From: Desmodus rotundus
Lineage: Eukaryota > Chordata > Mammalia > Chiroptera > Phyllostomidae
DNA: 64,000 nt
Assembly: GCF_022682495.2 (NCBI RefSeq)
Contig: NC_071391.1
Span: forward strand, 80,007,161 to 80,071,160
Direction: 5' to 3'
This document shows, piece by piece, positions 22,838-34,825 of the stretch (position 1 is its first letter; each line of letters starts with the position of its first letter). Below the pieces are notes generated by a model. The model searched no databases, was not told the origin of the DNA, and was given only the letters and a program-made list of their open reading frames with translations. The translations under genes were made by a program, and so were the position numbers.

Positions 22838-23757
22838 TGAATTCATTTATCAGTTCTAGTTGTTTCTTGGTGGAATTTTGGGGGTTCTCTATGTACAGTA
22901 TCATGTCATCTGCAAAGACAATTTTACTTCTTCCTTTTCAAGTTGGATGCATTTTATTTCTTCTTCTTTTTTGATTGCTATGGTTAGGGCTTCCTGTACT
23001 ATGTTGAACAAGAGAGCTGAAAGTGGACATCTCTGTCTTGGTCTTGATCTTAGGGGGAATGTATTGAATGGCTATCATCAATAAATCAACAAATGATAAG
23101 TGAGGATGTGGAGAAAGGGGAACCATTTTGCACTGTTGGTGGGAATGCAGTCAGGTGCACCCACTGTGGAAAGCAGTATAGAGATACATCAAAATATTAA
23201 AAATGGATCTGCTTTTTGACCTTGTGATCTCACTTCTGGGAATATATTTAAAGAAACCCAAGACACTAACTCAAAAGAACCTAGGCACCCTTATATTCTT
23301 TGCAGCATTATTTACAGTCACCAAAATATGGAAGCAGCCCAAGTGTCTATCAGTAGATGAGTGGATAAAACAACTATGGGACATTTACACAATGAAATAG
23401 TACTTGACCATAAAAAAGAAGAAAGTTTTACCTTTTGTGACAGCACAGGTGGACAGCATAGGTGAACCTTTCACTTATGCTAAGTGAAGTAAGCCAGAGA
23501 AAAACAAATACCATATGATTTCACTCATGAGGAATCTAATGAACGAACTGAACTAACAAGGAAAATGGAGACAGACTCATAGAGAGCAGGATGGCAGCTA
23601 TTGGTGGGGGGAGATTAAGGGGTCAAGGGATGGAGCTAAAAGGAAAAAGGACTCATGGACATGGACAACAGTGTGGTGATTTGGGGGGAAGGGGAAGGGT
23701 GCATAAGGGGACTAAATAGTATGGGAAAATACAATTAAAAAATCTCACATTCCGTTC
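22838..23757 (+). mobile_element. Twin-primed L1: inverted ORF2 core plus sense 3' end
   Basis: 22838-23070 is ORF2 in minus orientation around the reverse-transcriptase region (ttggtggaattttgggggtt; atcatgtcatctgcaaagac encodes the FADD neighbourhood in reverse). At about 23071 the orientation flips, and 23072-23757 is plus-strand ORF2 end and 3' UTR (gaggatgtggagaaagggga; gcagcccaagtgtctatcag; ggacatggacaacagtgtgg) ending in an A-rich tail. Flanks aaagctcac (left) and aaatctcac (right) may be a diverged target duplication. The 3' UTR differs from copies A-C and matches the lineage of the 47743 fragment. Confidence 0.85.
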
Positions 23758-24689
23758 CAATGGTTCCTGCCATTTCCTCTAAGCATTGATTTGATAAATC
23801 ATCAGCTGAAATCATACTTTATATGTCTATCACTGATTGATCATCATTAATTATCTCATTCAGTCTTCTTATAGATGTACCCCCAAGCTGTTTGCTAATG
23901 TTTTTTGATCAAATTATAAAAATATTTAGCATTTTAACAAACACATAAACACCATCTGTGAAAAATAGTTGCAATTATTACTAGACAGAAGTAACCAGCA
24001 CTGAGGCCTGGCAGATTTGCTGACATTGGACAAATACTTTTGTTTTCCTCAGGAAAACAATAAGGTGAGTATTTTAAGGGAAGACAAAGCAAGCATAAGG
24101 CACTTAGAAACCCTCCCCTGTATAAGAAAGAACCTTGTACTTTACTGCACACCTGCTTATACAAAAAGTGTAATAGAAATGCCTAAAGGGCTTCATTATT
24201 CTCACAGCCTAATTTTACCTACCACGCCCAGAGCAATGTTCAGTTAGTAAAAGGAAGACCTTTTTTGCCTCCTTGAGAGTTAATAATACAAAAATGCAGA
24301 TTTTTGAAAAATATAATCAGTCCCCAAGGAAGTTGCTCCCATCTTCAAAATTTGCAACTCTAGCAAAGTGCAGAAATCTGCAGTTTAGCAATAAGGGAAA
24401 AATCCAATCCTTAAAGAGGCAGCATAGTTTATTACTTTATTATGCCTAAAAAGATAGGGAGTAGCCCAGGTAATATTCAACACAGTATTTTTTTGAAATA
24501 GACGGCTAGATAAATAAAGTTCTGGAGTAAGATAGTACAACCATGACCCAGAAGATACTGGCTCTGCCTCTGGTTTATTATTACAGGCACTCCTACTTCT
24601 ATCTTATTATTAGATAGATGCCACCCCTTCTCCTACCTTCCCCTCTCCTCTTTTTTAGGAGAAGAATACAGCAGAAAGAACAAGTGCTT
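23758..24689. other. No gene seen; unique sequence
   Basis: About 930 bp of non-coding DNA. No repeat family is identified and the reading frames are short. Confidence 0.4.
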
Positions 24690-24790
24690 ATGAACTCGGT
24701 ACACATCACAAACACACCCTGTGACCTTGAGCAAGTTATTGGCCTTTTTGGACTCAGTTTCCTCAGTAAAATGAGCATAAATAAAAGTAG
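24690..24790 (+). repeat. MIR SINE fragment
   Basis: Shows the MIR hallmark order: ctgtgaccttgagcaagtta, ttggcctttttggactcagt and ttcctcagtaaaatgagcat. Confidence 0.75.
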
Positions 24791-24804
24791 GTGGTCAAAA
24801 ATAC

Positions 24805-24935
24805 AAAGGAAGGGAAGAAGGAAGAAAGGAAGGGGGAGGGAGGGAAAAGTGAAGGGGAGAAAAAGAGAGAGTGAGATGATTGGAAAGAGAGGAAATGGGG
24901 GGAGGAAGGAAGGATGGGAGGGAGAGAGAATGACA
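24805..24935. repeat. Purine-rich (GGAA/GGGA)n tract
   Basis: About 130 bp composed almost only of a and g (gaaggaagaaaggaaggggg, then aaagagagagtgagatgatt). It lies immediately left of the broken 3' side of L1 copy B. Confidence 0.8.
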
Positions 24936-24960
24936 GATGTTATCATTAGGATCAAATGAA

Positions 24961-27865
24961 ATTTTATGGTGTCATGACTTATATTTAAGTCTTTTATCCA
25001 CCTTGAATTTATTTTTGTGTATGGTGTAAATTGGTGATCGAGTTTCATTTTTTTTTGCATGTAGCTGTCCTGATCTCCAAATACCATTTGTTGAAGAGGC
25101 TATTTTTACTCCATTTTATGCTACTGCCTTCCTTATCAAATATTAATTGACCATAGAGACTTGGGTTAATTTCTGGGCTCTCAGTTCTGTCCCATTGGCC
25201 TATGTGTCTGTTCTTATGCCAGTACCAGGCTATTTTGATTACAGTGGCCTTATAATACAGTTTGCCACCAGGTACTGTGATCCCTCCTACTTTGTTTTCT
25301 TTCTCAAAATTGCTGCAGCTATTCAGGGTTGTTTGAGGTTCCACATACATTTCTGAAATGTTTGTTCTATATCTGTAAAATATGTCATTGGTACTTTAAT
25401 AGGGATTGCATTGAATCTATAAAATGCTTTGGGCAGCATGGACATTTTTATGATGTTAATTCTTCCAATCCATGAGCATGGTACATGCTTCCATTTGTTT
25501 GTGTCTTCCTTAATTTCTTTCCTCAGTGTTGTGTAGTTTTCTGAGTACAGGTCTTTTACCTCCTTGGTTAGGTTTATTCCAAGGTACTTTATTTTTCTTT
25601 TTGCTGTATCAAATGGGATTTTTTTTCCTGATTTCTGTTTCTGCTGTTTCATTGTTGGTATATAGGAATGCCTTTGATTTCTGAGTATTGACTTTGTATC
25701 CAGCTGTTTTGCCAAATTCATTTATTAGGTCGAGTAGTTTTTTGGTGGAGTCTCCAGGATTTTCCATGTACACTATCATGTCATCTGCAAACAGTGACAG
25801 TTTCATTTCTTCCTTTCCAATTTGGATGCCTTTTATTTGTTTTACTTGTCTGATTGCTGTGGCTAGGACTTCCAATACTATGTTGAATAAGAGTGGTGAG
25901 AGAGGGCATCCTTGTCTTGTTCCTGATCTTAGTGGGAAAGCTCTAAGTTTTTGTCCATTGAGTATGATGTTGGCTGTAGGTCTCTCATATATGGCCTTTA
26001 TTATGTTGAGGAATGCTCCCTCTATTCCCACTTTGTAGAGTGTTTTTATCAGAAATGGGTGCTGTACCTTATCAAATGCTTTTTCCACATCTATTGATAT
26101 GATCATGTGGTTTTTGTCTTTCTTTTGGTTTATGTGATGTATTATGTTTATCGATTTGCAAATATTGCACCATCCTTGCGTCCCTGGGATGAATCCCACT
26201 TGATCATAGTGTATGATCTTTTTAATGTATTGCTAAAAGTGGTTTGCCAATATTTTTTTGAGAATTTTAGCATCTATGTTCATCAATGATATTGGCCTAA
26301 ATTTTTCTTTGTTATATCTTTATCTGGTTTTGGGATTAGGGTGATGTTGGCTTCATAAAAAGAGTTTAGGAGTCTTCCATCTTCTTGGATTGTTTGGAAT
26401 ATTCTGTGAAGGATGGGGGTTAGCTCTCCCTTAAATGCTCTGTAGAATTCTCCTGTGAAACCATCTGGTCCAGGGCTTTTGTGTGTTGGGAGTTTTTTGA
26501 TTACTTCTTCAATTTCATCAGCTGTTATTGGTCTGTTCAGGCTTTCTGCTTCTTCTTCATTCAGTTTGGAAGATTGTAGTTTTCTAGAAATTTGTCCATT
26601 TCACCTAGGTTTTCAAATTTCTTGGCATACAGTTCTTTGTAGTAATTTCTTACACTCCTTTGTATTTCTGTGGTATCAGTTGTAGTCTCTCCTCTTTCAT
26701 TTCTGGTTGTGTTTATTTGGGTCTTCTCTTTGTTTTCTTGATAACTGTACTTAAAGTCTTGTCAATCTCTTAAAAGAACTAGCTCCTGGATTTAGTGACC
26801 CTTAGCATTGTCCTTTTAGTCTCTATGTCATTTAATTCTGCTCTGATCTTGGTTATTTCCTTCCTTCTACCTGCTCTGGGCTATCTTTGTTGTTGTTCCT
26901 CAAGTTCTTGTAGGTGTAGGATTAGGTTGTTTATTTGAAATGTTTCTATTTTTTTTAAGTGGGCCTGTGTGGCTATGAACTTCCCTCTCAGGACTGCCTT
27001 TGCTGTGTCCCATAAGTTTTGGTTTGTGTGAGTCCATTTTCATTTGTTTACCAAAACTTTTTGATGTCTTACTTGATCTCATTCTTAACCCATTCATTAT
27101 TTAATAGCATGCTATTCAATCTCCATGACGTGAGTATTTTTGAGTTTTTTTCCTTGAGGTTGGTTTCAAGTTTCAGTCCCTTGTGGTCAGAGAAAATGAT
27201 TGATATGATTTCAATTTTCTTGAATTTGTTGAGGTTTGTTTTATGTCCTATCATGTAGTTTATCTTTGAGAATGATCCATGTGAATTTAAAGAAAATGTG
27301 TATATTGCTTCTTTTGGATGAAAGACTTTGTATATATCACTTAAGTCCATTTGATCTAGGATGTTGTTCAATGCCGCAATATCTTTGTTGATATTTTGTT
27401 TGGAAGACCTGTCCATCTTTGACAGTGGGCTGTTAAAATCCCCTACTGTAATTGTGTTGCTGTCAATATTTTTCTTGAAGTCCTCCAAGGATTTCCTTAT
27501 TTATTTGGGTGCTCATATGTTGGGTGTATATATAGTTAAAATGTTTATGTCTCCTTGATGGGTCCTTTCCATTAGTATTATGAAGTGACCTTCTTAGTCT
27601 CTTTTTGTGGCCCTTGTTTTGGAGTCTATTGTGTCTGATATGAGTATTGCTACCCTGGCTTTTTATTCCTGTCCATTTTCTTGGAATATAATTTTCCAAC
27701 CCTTCTCTTTCAATTTGTGTAAGTCTTTTTTTCTGGTGGGTCTCTTATAGGCAGCATATGTGTGGGTCATGCATGATATCTTATCCATTCAGCTATTGTA
27801 TGTCTTTTGATTAGAGCATTTGATCCATTTATGTTATAGGTTATAATTGATATGTACTGATTCAT
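24961..27865 (-). pseudogene. L1 ORF2, copy B, 3'-truncated and frameshifted
   Basis: The start at 27865 reads MNQYISII. Endonuclease remnants at 27488-27069 include DSNTITVGDFNSPLSKMD and a DHKGLKL block, so the key Asp and His are still visible there. The reverse transcriptase core at 26199-25609 has [19 protein letters not shown] and an intact FADD box ([13 protein letters not shown]). The sequence then shifts frame repeatedly and ends at about [13 protein letters not shown] (24961-25000) where the element is cut. The C-terminal cysteine-rich region is absent. Not functional. Confidence 0.9.
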
Positions 27866-27925
27866 TGACATTTTTGTTTCTTTGTACCTAGGTTTTTCTC
27901 TCTCTCACTCTTTTTCTTCCTTTTC

Positions 27926-28839
27926 TTAAAGCAGACCCTTTAGCATCTCTTGCAGAGCTGGTTTGGAGGAGATATATTCTTTGAGCCTTCTTTTATCTGG
28001 GAAACTCCTTATTTCACCTTCCATTTAAATTGAGAGCCTTGCCGCATAGAGTAATCTTGGTTGTAGGCCTTTGTTTTTCATTACTTGGAATACTCCTTGC
28101 CAATCAATTCCTTCTGGCTTATAGCATTTCCATTGAGAAATAAGCTGCTAGTGTTATCAGGGCTCTCTTGTACATTACTTCCTGTTTTTCCCTTGCTGTC
28201 ATTAAGATTCTCTGTTTGTCTTGGAATTTTGCCATTTTAATTATGATGTGTCCTGAAGTGGGCCTCTTTGGGTTCCTCTTGATTGGGACTCTCTGTGTTT
28301 TCTGGATGTGTGTGACTTTTTCTCTCATCAAATAGGGAAGTTTTCCATCATTACTTTTTCAAACTGGTTTTCTATCCCCTGCTCTTCTTCTTCTCCTTCT
28401 GGTGACCCTATTATACAGATATTATTATGTTTCATGTTGTCCTGCTGTTCTCTTAACACCTCTTCATTCTTTCTGAGTGTTTTTCTCTTTTCTTGCTCTT
28501 TCTGGGTGTTTTTTTCTACCTTTTTCTCTAGCTCACTGATTCGATCCTGTGATTCATCTAGTTTGCTTTTGATTCCTTCTACTGTGTTGTTCAGTTCAGG
28601 AATTGTATTCTTCATTTCCTCTTGGCCCTTGTTAGTTTCTATTTCTTTTTTCATGTTGATATAGTTTGCAGTAGTTCATTGTAGTTTCCCTGTAATTTTT
28701 GATAATTCTCAGTGAGGTCATTGAGTTTCCTTAGAACCATTGCTTTGAACTCAAGATGTGATAGTGAGTTGCCTCTATTTCATTTAGCATTCTTTCTGAG
28801 GCTTCCTCCTTTCTTTCTGTTTGGGGTTTGTCTTCCCAT
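27926..28839 (-). pseudogene. L1 ORF1, copy B, broken
   Basis: The expected start codon is at 28839 and the stop at 27926-27928 (MLKGLL-stop). Coiled-coil heptads are clear at 28654-28328 (VEGIKSKLDESQDRISELEK), followed by the RRM-like NNICIIGSPEGEEEE. The C-terminal domain is in another frame (GHIIIKMAKFQDKQRILMTA). At least one frameshift lies near 28330, and the N-terminal part is also interrupted. The total length of about 305 codons is normal. Confidence 0.88.
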
Positions 28840-31605
28840 TGTTTGTTAGACTCTTCTTGGTAGCCTCTGCTTCTTAAATTGTTCTGTTCTGACTACCTGG
28901 GTTTCTGGTGTGAACTTCTATGGTAGTTGACCTGTGAGATACAGTGGCGCAGTCTCCTTGTTGTCCTGAACTTGTTGCTCTTGGTTTGTCATTTTGTGGG
29001 TGCTCTGGATGTATTTGGGTTTTGATTATTGTTGGGTTTGATTATTCTTTCTTTGGTGTGTCCTTCCCTCCAGCTGGTTAACTGAGGGTTACTCTACCCA
29101 CCACATCTTGTGTGCTGTTGTGCAGGTGCAGACAGCTTGTGTCAAAGCTGGTTCTTCTGTCTGTCTGAAATTATGAGGCTTCTTTCTTGCTATTGTTCAG
29201 TTATTTGTTCTGGATAATTTTTTCACCATTTAGTTGTAATTCCACATTGGTCTTGGATTGAGGTTAGTGTGGCTTTCACTCACTCCTCTGCCTTCTTCCT
29301 TTATTATCTGTTGGTGGGTTCTCTCTTTCAGCAGGTGTATTGGTGTTCACAGCTCCCCCCTACTTTTTATGTGATCAGTTAGAGGGGGAATGCAAAATGG
29401 ATTAAGACAGCTGGTGTGTATTCTATGGGATTTAAAGTACCAACTGGTAGAGAAGAGATAGGAGATCCTTTGGAAAAGTATAGTGTTAACTGTGATATTT
29501 TACCCAACTAGTCAGTTTTTAAAAAGGGTGGAAAAGAGATAAACTCTTGCTATGGAGGGAAGGACTCTGAGTTGAATTCAGAAGAAAGAGTGCTTGTGGT
29601 TATGAGATACAGTAAGAGTAAAGGATAGATAATAGGCGTAGTGTGACAAAGAATAGAGTTAACCACAACAGTAATAAAGCTCCAGAAGATAGTGAAATGG
29701 GCTAAGATCTGGGAGGGCTGCTGTGCAGTATTTACAATTATATGGAGCAACAATTATTTGCAATAATACTGGAATAACAATCATATGACGGAATCTATAT
29801 GATCTGAATAACAAGAATAGGAGGTACAGGACCTAGAGTAGTGTGCTATTGGAACATAAGTGAAGTGAAAGAAGCAAAATTAAAATACACTATGAAAGAG
29901 AGAACAAGGAAAACCAGTCAAACAATGCAATTAAACAAACAAATAAGACGAAGAAAACTAAACAGAACGAAAATACAAAATACTAACAAAATAAAAGAAG
30001 TAGAAATAATGAAAAATAATAATACAAATAAACAATAACATGCAAATTCTCTGGAATAGCAATGTGAAATTTGTCCCAGTATTTCAGTTGTTGGTATTAG
30101 CCTTGTGATCCTTCTTTGGGTCTGACTCTGGTCCTTTCACAGCTCCACGTTTTATTGTCTCACTTGGGGCGGGGGGAAAGGAAAGTCTCCTGCTGACTTT
30201 AAACCAGCCAAGGGAGTTCTGCTGGTCTTCCTGGCTGCCAAGGCTGAAAGGAGTTTGGCTTCACTTTTCTCCCTTCCTATGGTTTTTCGAGGATGGGGGC
30301 CAGGTCTGGGCTGAAATCTTCACAATTGCCCAGCCTCCATCCCAGTTCCTCTGTTCGCTGCTGGGCCCCCACTGCCCGGCTGCGAACAGAGGAGCACCAG
30401 GCTGATGCCTTCAATCCACCAGTTGTGCCATCCTTGAAGTGCATTAATTAAGGGAAACTCCCATGCCACCTTCTTGCTCTTTTCTGTCCTAGGTGTTATT
30501 ATGCACTCTCAAAGTCTCTTCAGGGTAGTTCAGGTCCCCCAGTGAGTTAAGTCTTTCTGGCGACTGCTAACTCCCTGAGACCTGCTGCTCTCCTCTGCAG
30601 GGTGCGCCCCCTCCTTTCTCTTAGGGAGTCTGCCTGGCTGTGCAGGGGCAGGGGTGCTACTTGGGGCTGTGGCTACAGCAGTGGGGGTAGGGATGGAGCT
30701 GCAGCTGCTGGGGCCACAGGACACATGACCACTGTGGTGATGGGGGTGTGTGGGAGGCGAGGCTGCAGCAGAGGCGGGGGCGGGGGTGTGGCCTCCACCG
30801 CTGTGTCCTGGGGGTCAGGGGCACAGCCATGGTTGTGGTGGCAGGGGTGGGGGCACAGCAGTGGCCATGGCGGCTATGGGGGCAGGTGCACAGCCAAGGC
30901 TGTGGCAGTGGTGGGGGCGTGGCTGAGGTTGTGGCTACATTGGCTGTGGGGGCAGAGCCAGGGAAGTAGGGGCTGCCACTGTGGGAAAGTTCCCTAAACA
31001 GCCTCTGAGACCCTTTTTTTTTTTAAACAAAATCCTCCTGCTCAAGCCTGTTGCTCCTAACAAGCACCTGGCCTCTCACACAGCCCAACTTTCCAACCAG
31101 ACCAGAGACTATCCGGGTCAGGGTCCATCAGGGTCCGCCCAATTTTTCTCCATTCTCCAGGCATCACCCAGTTCCCCAATTTCTCTGGTAGTGACCCAGC
31201 CAGCATCCACAGTCTCAGTGGTTGACCACTGTCCGTGTGTGCTTCCCACTTCATCTTCATTCCCCCCAGCAACTTCAAGCATCCAGGTCCATCATGGTAC
31301 CACTCTGTCCTCCCTGTTTGGCAGGGCAGGGAGCTGTTGATCTGGCTCTCTTCCAAGGATCCTGTGGCAGGCTCTGGTAGGTGCCAGGCAGGGGGCTGCA
31401 GCAGCCCTGGTCCCAGGGATGTTACTCTCCCAAAGCAATCTCCTTACCGTCGGTTTTTCAATATCCTCTACAACCTTTATATATGCTGGAATGCTATTGG
31501 CTATTCACTCTTTTCCTCAGAAGGTCAGCTAGGTGTTCCACCTGTGCACAAGGGGAAGTGGGCTCTGCTCCCACCTACCTCGCCTCCATCTTCTGTCTGG
31601 ATAAC
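28840..31605 (-). promoter_or_regulatory. L1 5' UTR, copy B (about 2.7 kb, GC-rich promoter end)
   Basis: It has three zones in sense order. The first is the GC-rich 5' end, with CpGs and a degenerate minisatellite at about 30640-30970 (plus strand units like gtggctgtgg...gtgggggc). The second is a middle segment. The third is an A-rich zone (29350-30060) that resembles the segment 7580-8671 of copy A. The GC-rich 5' zone is where L1 internal promoters normally lie. No intact reading frame of note is present. Confidence 0.65.
30640..30975. repeat. Degenerate GC-rich minisatellite in L1 5' UTR
   Basis: Irregular repetition of gtggctgtggc / gtggtgggggc / gcacagcc motifs (for example ggggcacagccatggttgtg, ggggcacagcagtggccatg, gggggcaggtgcacagccaa). 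The period is not constant, so a tandem origin is likely but old. Confidence 0.6.
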
Positions 31606-31619
31606 TACCATTTCTTGAG

Positions 31620-31850
31620 CACTTAGTAAGTATAATTCAGTTTATTAAGTGTCTTATGTATTTTATCTCATTTAATCATTACAACAACTTCACAGGGCAG
31701 GCATGATTATAGATCATCTGTTTTACAGAGGCAATAGACGCAGAGATACTAAGAAATGTCCTCAACTAGACCCTGAGCTAGGGAATATAGAGGCAGAATT
31801 GAAACCTGAACACTCTGATTCCAGATTCTTGAGCTTAATCTTTATGCTGA
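31620..31850 (-). repeat. MIR SINE (reverse)
   Basis: Plus strand: gagcacttagtaagtataat, tctcatttaatcattacaac, ttttacagaggcaatagacg, aatatagaggcagaattgaa and cacatctgattcc-like text. This is the reverse complement order of MIR. It faces the MIR at 31855. Confidence 0.75.
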
Positions 31851-31854
31851 GAGT

Positions 31855-32095
31855 GGTGTTGGCTTAGAGTAAACAGACATGGATTCAAGCATTGGCCTTG
31901 CCATATAAAGACTGAGTGACATTTATACTACTTCAACTTTGTGAATCTTCATTTCTTCCTTTGTAAAATGGAGATGCTCATAGAACTTTGTGTCACAGGT
32001 CTGACTGAATGTTAAATGAGATAGTGAATCATATAAAAACCCTCCCCATGGGACTTGATATAGAGTAACTTTTCAGTACATGTCTGCTGTGAAGA
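31855..32095 (+). repeat. MIR SINE (forward)
   Basis: Plus strand: gtaaacagacatggattcaa, ttcatttcttcctttgtaaa, atggagatgctcatagaact and gaatgttaaatgagatagtg. It lies back to back with the reverse MIR at 31620-31850. Confidence 0.7.
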
Positions 32096-33419
32096 GTTTC
32101 ATTTTATTATGGAGTTAACAGAAATGGCAATATCACTTTGTTTTAATTTGTTAATTTTTGTGTGTTCATTATAACAGAAGCACAATTGACATTGATGCAA
32201 TTGTATTTCTTTTTAAGCATTCATTCTTACTTTGGAAAAATGAATATATTCTGAAAACTTCTCATCAAATGGTTTCTGCTGTTATGGTAAACTCCTGAAT
32301 AGGATTTAAAAATCGTCCTGGAGAGAAATAGGCTGTGTATAATAATAAATTGCTACCCTGTTATCCTGCTTTCCTAACATTATCTAATCCTTGTTTTATC
32401 CAGGTTATTAAGAAACTCTATATGAAGTGATGAAAGGAAAACAATGTTGTGGGGGAAATTACAGCTCCAAATTCAGACACTAAGATTCTCTTTTTCTTAC
32501 AGAATCGAGGCAAATACATGTTTTGTTTTTTCATGTTGTATGTACGTGAATACACACAGACAAGCCTTAAGTTTTCTTTGGAAAGGTATATGCTACAAAA
32601 TAATAGCTCCAAGAGGAAGCAAACTTACAATGGTGCCAACTCTATCAAATCTAGTTTCATAATCGTGTGCTATTTATTGGCTTTGAGATAGCAGGGTGAC
32701 TGAGATGAAGAAAACAATTTAATCTCTCTTTCTTTCTCTTAATGGTATGTTGAAAAGTGTTCTCAGTTCTGCTAAATACCCTCAATCACCATGCCTGAAT
32801 GTTTCAACTCTGCAATTTGAACTATTACCAAAGTGTTTGCAATCAATGTTTATTGTTTTCACACCAAAAAATTCTAAAGAGGCCTCAGTAATTTTCATCT
32901 TTATCACAAACTCCTGTAGGTGGGAAGAACTAAGAATTCCAGAAGGGAAATACAGGCAAAGAGAGCAATAGAAGGGAATGAAAGCAGGGTCAGAAAGGTT
33001 TAGGAGGATAAAGGCTGGTAAAGGGGTCTTGGGGAAGAATGGTGGGGTGCTTTCCTTAAATGCAAGACCCATCCCAGCCTCTTTAAAGGGCTCCTGACCC
33101 CAAGTAAGAGAGCAAACAGTCTCTATTTTCTCCAAAACTATGTGGAAGCTAATGAAATTCTTTCTTTGAAAAAAAAAATGCCATGGTTTTAGAAATTGAC
33201 ACAATCATTATCCCAGAAGTGGAACAAGTCATTTCTGCTCAGATTTCACTGGCCCAAAATATTGACATGGACGCCTTAATTATAAGAGATCAAGGAAATG
33301 CAACCCTGCTGTGCCTGCATGGAGAAAGAGTCAGCATATTTGTAAACAACCCTTAGGATTCCTATTGAGGCAAAGACCCATTATGGAAGGGTTTCAGGGA
33401 AAGAGAATAGTCTGGGAAA
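32096..33419. other. No gene seen; unique sequence
   Basis: About 1.3 kb. The longest frame is 140 codons on the minus strand (33204-32782) with no recognisable domain. I see no supporting start context or splice pattern and treat it as chance. Confidence 0.35.
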
Positions 33420-33680
33420 TCCCAGAGACAAGAGATAGCAAAGACTGTGCTAGGCTCTGATAGGATTTTAGAATTACTAGAGCATGAGGTCCAAGAGGAG
33501 AAATTGTAGAAGATAAGGCTTGAATGCTAAACCAGGGGAAGATCACTCAGAGTTTTGTAAGTTAAATTAAATAGCTTGGAATTTTATCCTTAAATCAATG
33601 AAAAACCATCAACAGATTTAAAGGTTTGCAGCAATACAATTAGATCAGCTTCTGAGATCACCTTCTGGAGAAGTTATTCA
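33420..33680 (+). repeat. Fragment of the old dispersed repeat (as at 11385)
   Basis: Phrases such as ggaagatcactcagagtttt, gtaagttaaattaaatagct, tggaattttatccttaaatc and aaaaaccatcaacagattta match the 'recovered-weight' block of the repeat family seen at 11385-13030. Confidence 0.4.
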
Positions 33681-34384
33681 CCCCAATGAATAGTGTGGAA
33701 AAACAATAAATTTATTCATTTATTACCAAATACAATACTATGTGTCAGGGTCTGTGCTAAGTTGATAAAGATGTACAAACAGATTAGAGCCCTGACTTTG
33801 GAGTGTGAGATTCACTGGGTGAAGGGGGAGTGGTTAGGAGACTGCTGCAGCACACAGACAGGCAATCAAAGTGGCCTGGACTAAGGTAATAAGGTATTGG
33901 AGATGGGGATAGAGAGAAGTGGACCTGTTGGCTGTTGGGTGGGTTGGGTGTGGGTGGCCAAGATGGGGAGAATTCCCATCTTGGGAATAAAAAGATTCTT
34001 TCTCTGTTTGAGACCATAGGGTAGGTGATAATGTCCTTTCCTGAGAGGGTAACTGCTGTTGAACCAGATGTGGGCAGAGAGGAAATTGGTTAAGTTTCAT
34101 TTTGGCCTAATGTTTGAGTTTATTTTAGTTCGATTGAATTAAAAAATTGTGTTTGGAACATGCATTTTACCCAAGCTCTTGGATTTGGTGATGGCATTTT
34201 AAATGTTTTCTGAATGGGACCCTGTCATTTTCCAGACTCTGAATTGGTAGCTTCATCTTCACCTCCACAAGTTTCTGTCCAGGGGAAGATGCTGAAATTC
34301 ATAGGGCACTGGATTAACCTCACCCAGGGATGTGGACAAACTCATTCAGATAACATCATCTAGTGTTCATTCAGTTTAGAGGCT
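33681..34384. other. No gene seen
   Basis: 33710-33800 (aatactatgtgtcagggtct, then gtgctaagttgataaagatg) again resembles the left end of the old dispersed repeat. 33800-34384 shows nothing I recognise; the frames on the minus strand are proline-rich and low in complexity. Confidence 0.35.
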
Positions 34385-34385
34385 A

Positions 34386-34711
34386 CTATAGACTGAATGT
34401 TTGCGTATGCTCAAAATTTGTATGTTGGTATTTAGAAGTGGGGCCTTTGGGAAGTAATCAGATCATGAAGCTCTCATGAATTTGTTCAGTACCCTTATAA
34501 AGGAGACCCCAGAGAATTCCCTTACCCCTTGCACCACGTGAGGATGCAGCAAGAAGACAGCCATCCATTAACTAGAAAACAGGTTTTCAATAGACTGACT
34601 GCCAGCAACTTGATCTTAGACATTTAGCCCCCAGATTATGAAAAATAAATTGCTGTAGTTTATAAGCCACCCAGTGTGATATTTTATTATAGCAGCTCAA
34701 GCTAAGACAAA
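34386..34711 (+). mobile_element. MaLR-type solo LTR (ERVL-MaLR)
   Basis: Order: tactatagactgaatgtttg, aagtggggcctttgggaagt, aatcagatcatgaagctctc, agtacccttataaaggagac, gaaaaataaattgctgtagt, ttataagccacccagtgtga and ttattatagcagctcaagct. This is the standard text of MST/MLT-like MaLR LTRs, with the AATAAA in the expected place. A solo LTR. Confidence 0.75.
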
Positions 34712-34825
34712 GGCCTACATTTCATCTATCTTATTTGTGAGTGTTTATATTCCATTGTATAGTATTAAAAGGCAAGGACCACAACAACATTTTAATGGCT
34801 TTGCACAGTTGATGAGGATGTAGAG

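Larger units (their letters stand above)
24961..31605 (-). mobile_element. L1 copy B: intact 5' end, 3' end missing
   Basis: A minus-strand L1 that keeps its extreme 5' end (plus strand ...cctcgcctccatcttctg, sense cagaagatggaggcgagg at about 31585-31605) but stops at 24961 inside ORF2. The last quarter of ORF2, the 3' UTR and the A-tail are absent. Parts: ORF2 24961-27865, ORF1 27926-28839, 5' UTR 28840-31605. A 3'-truncated but 5'-complete L1 cannot be explained by ordinary 5' truncation during insertion; a later deletion is likely. It is more diverged from A and C than they are from each other. Confidence 0.9.

Noticed and set aside
30602..30997. 131-codon Gly-rich frame
   Set aside because: Translation of a degenerate GC-rich minisatellite in L1 copy B's 5' UTR.
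32782..33204. 140-codon minus-strand frame
   Set aside because: No recognisable domain, no homologous motif, no splice or promoter context; consistent with chance in unique DNA.
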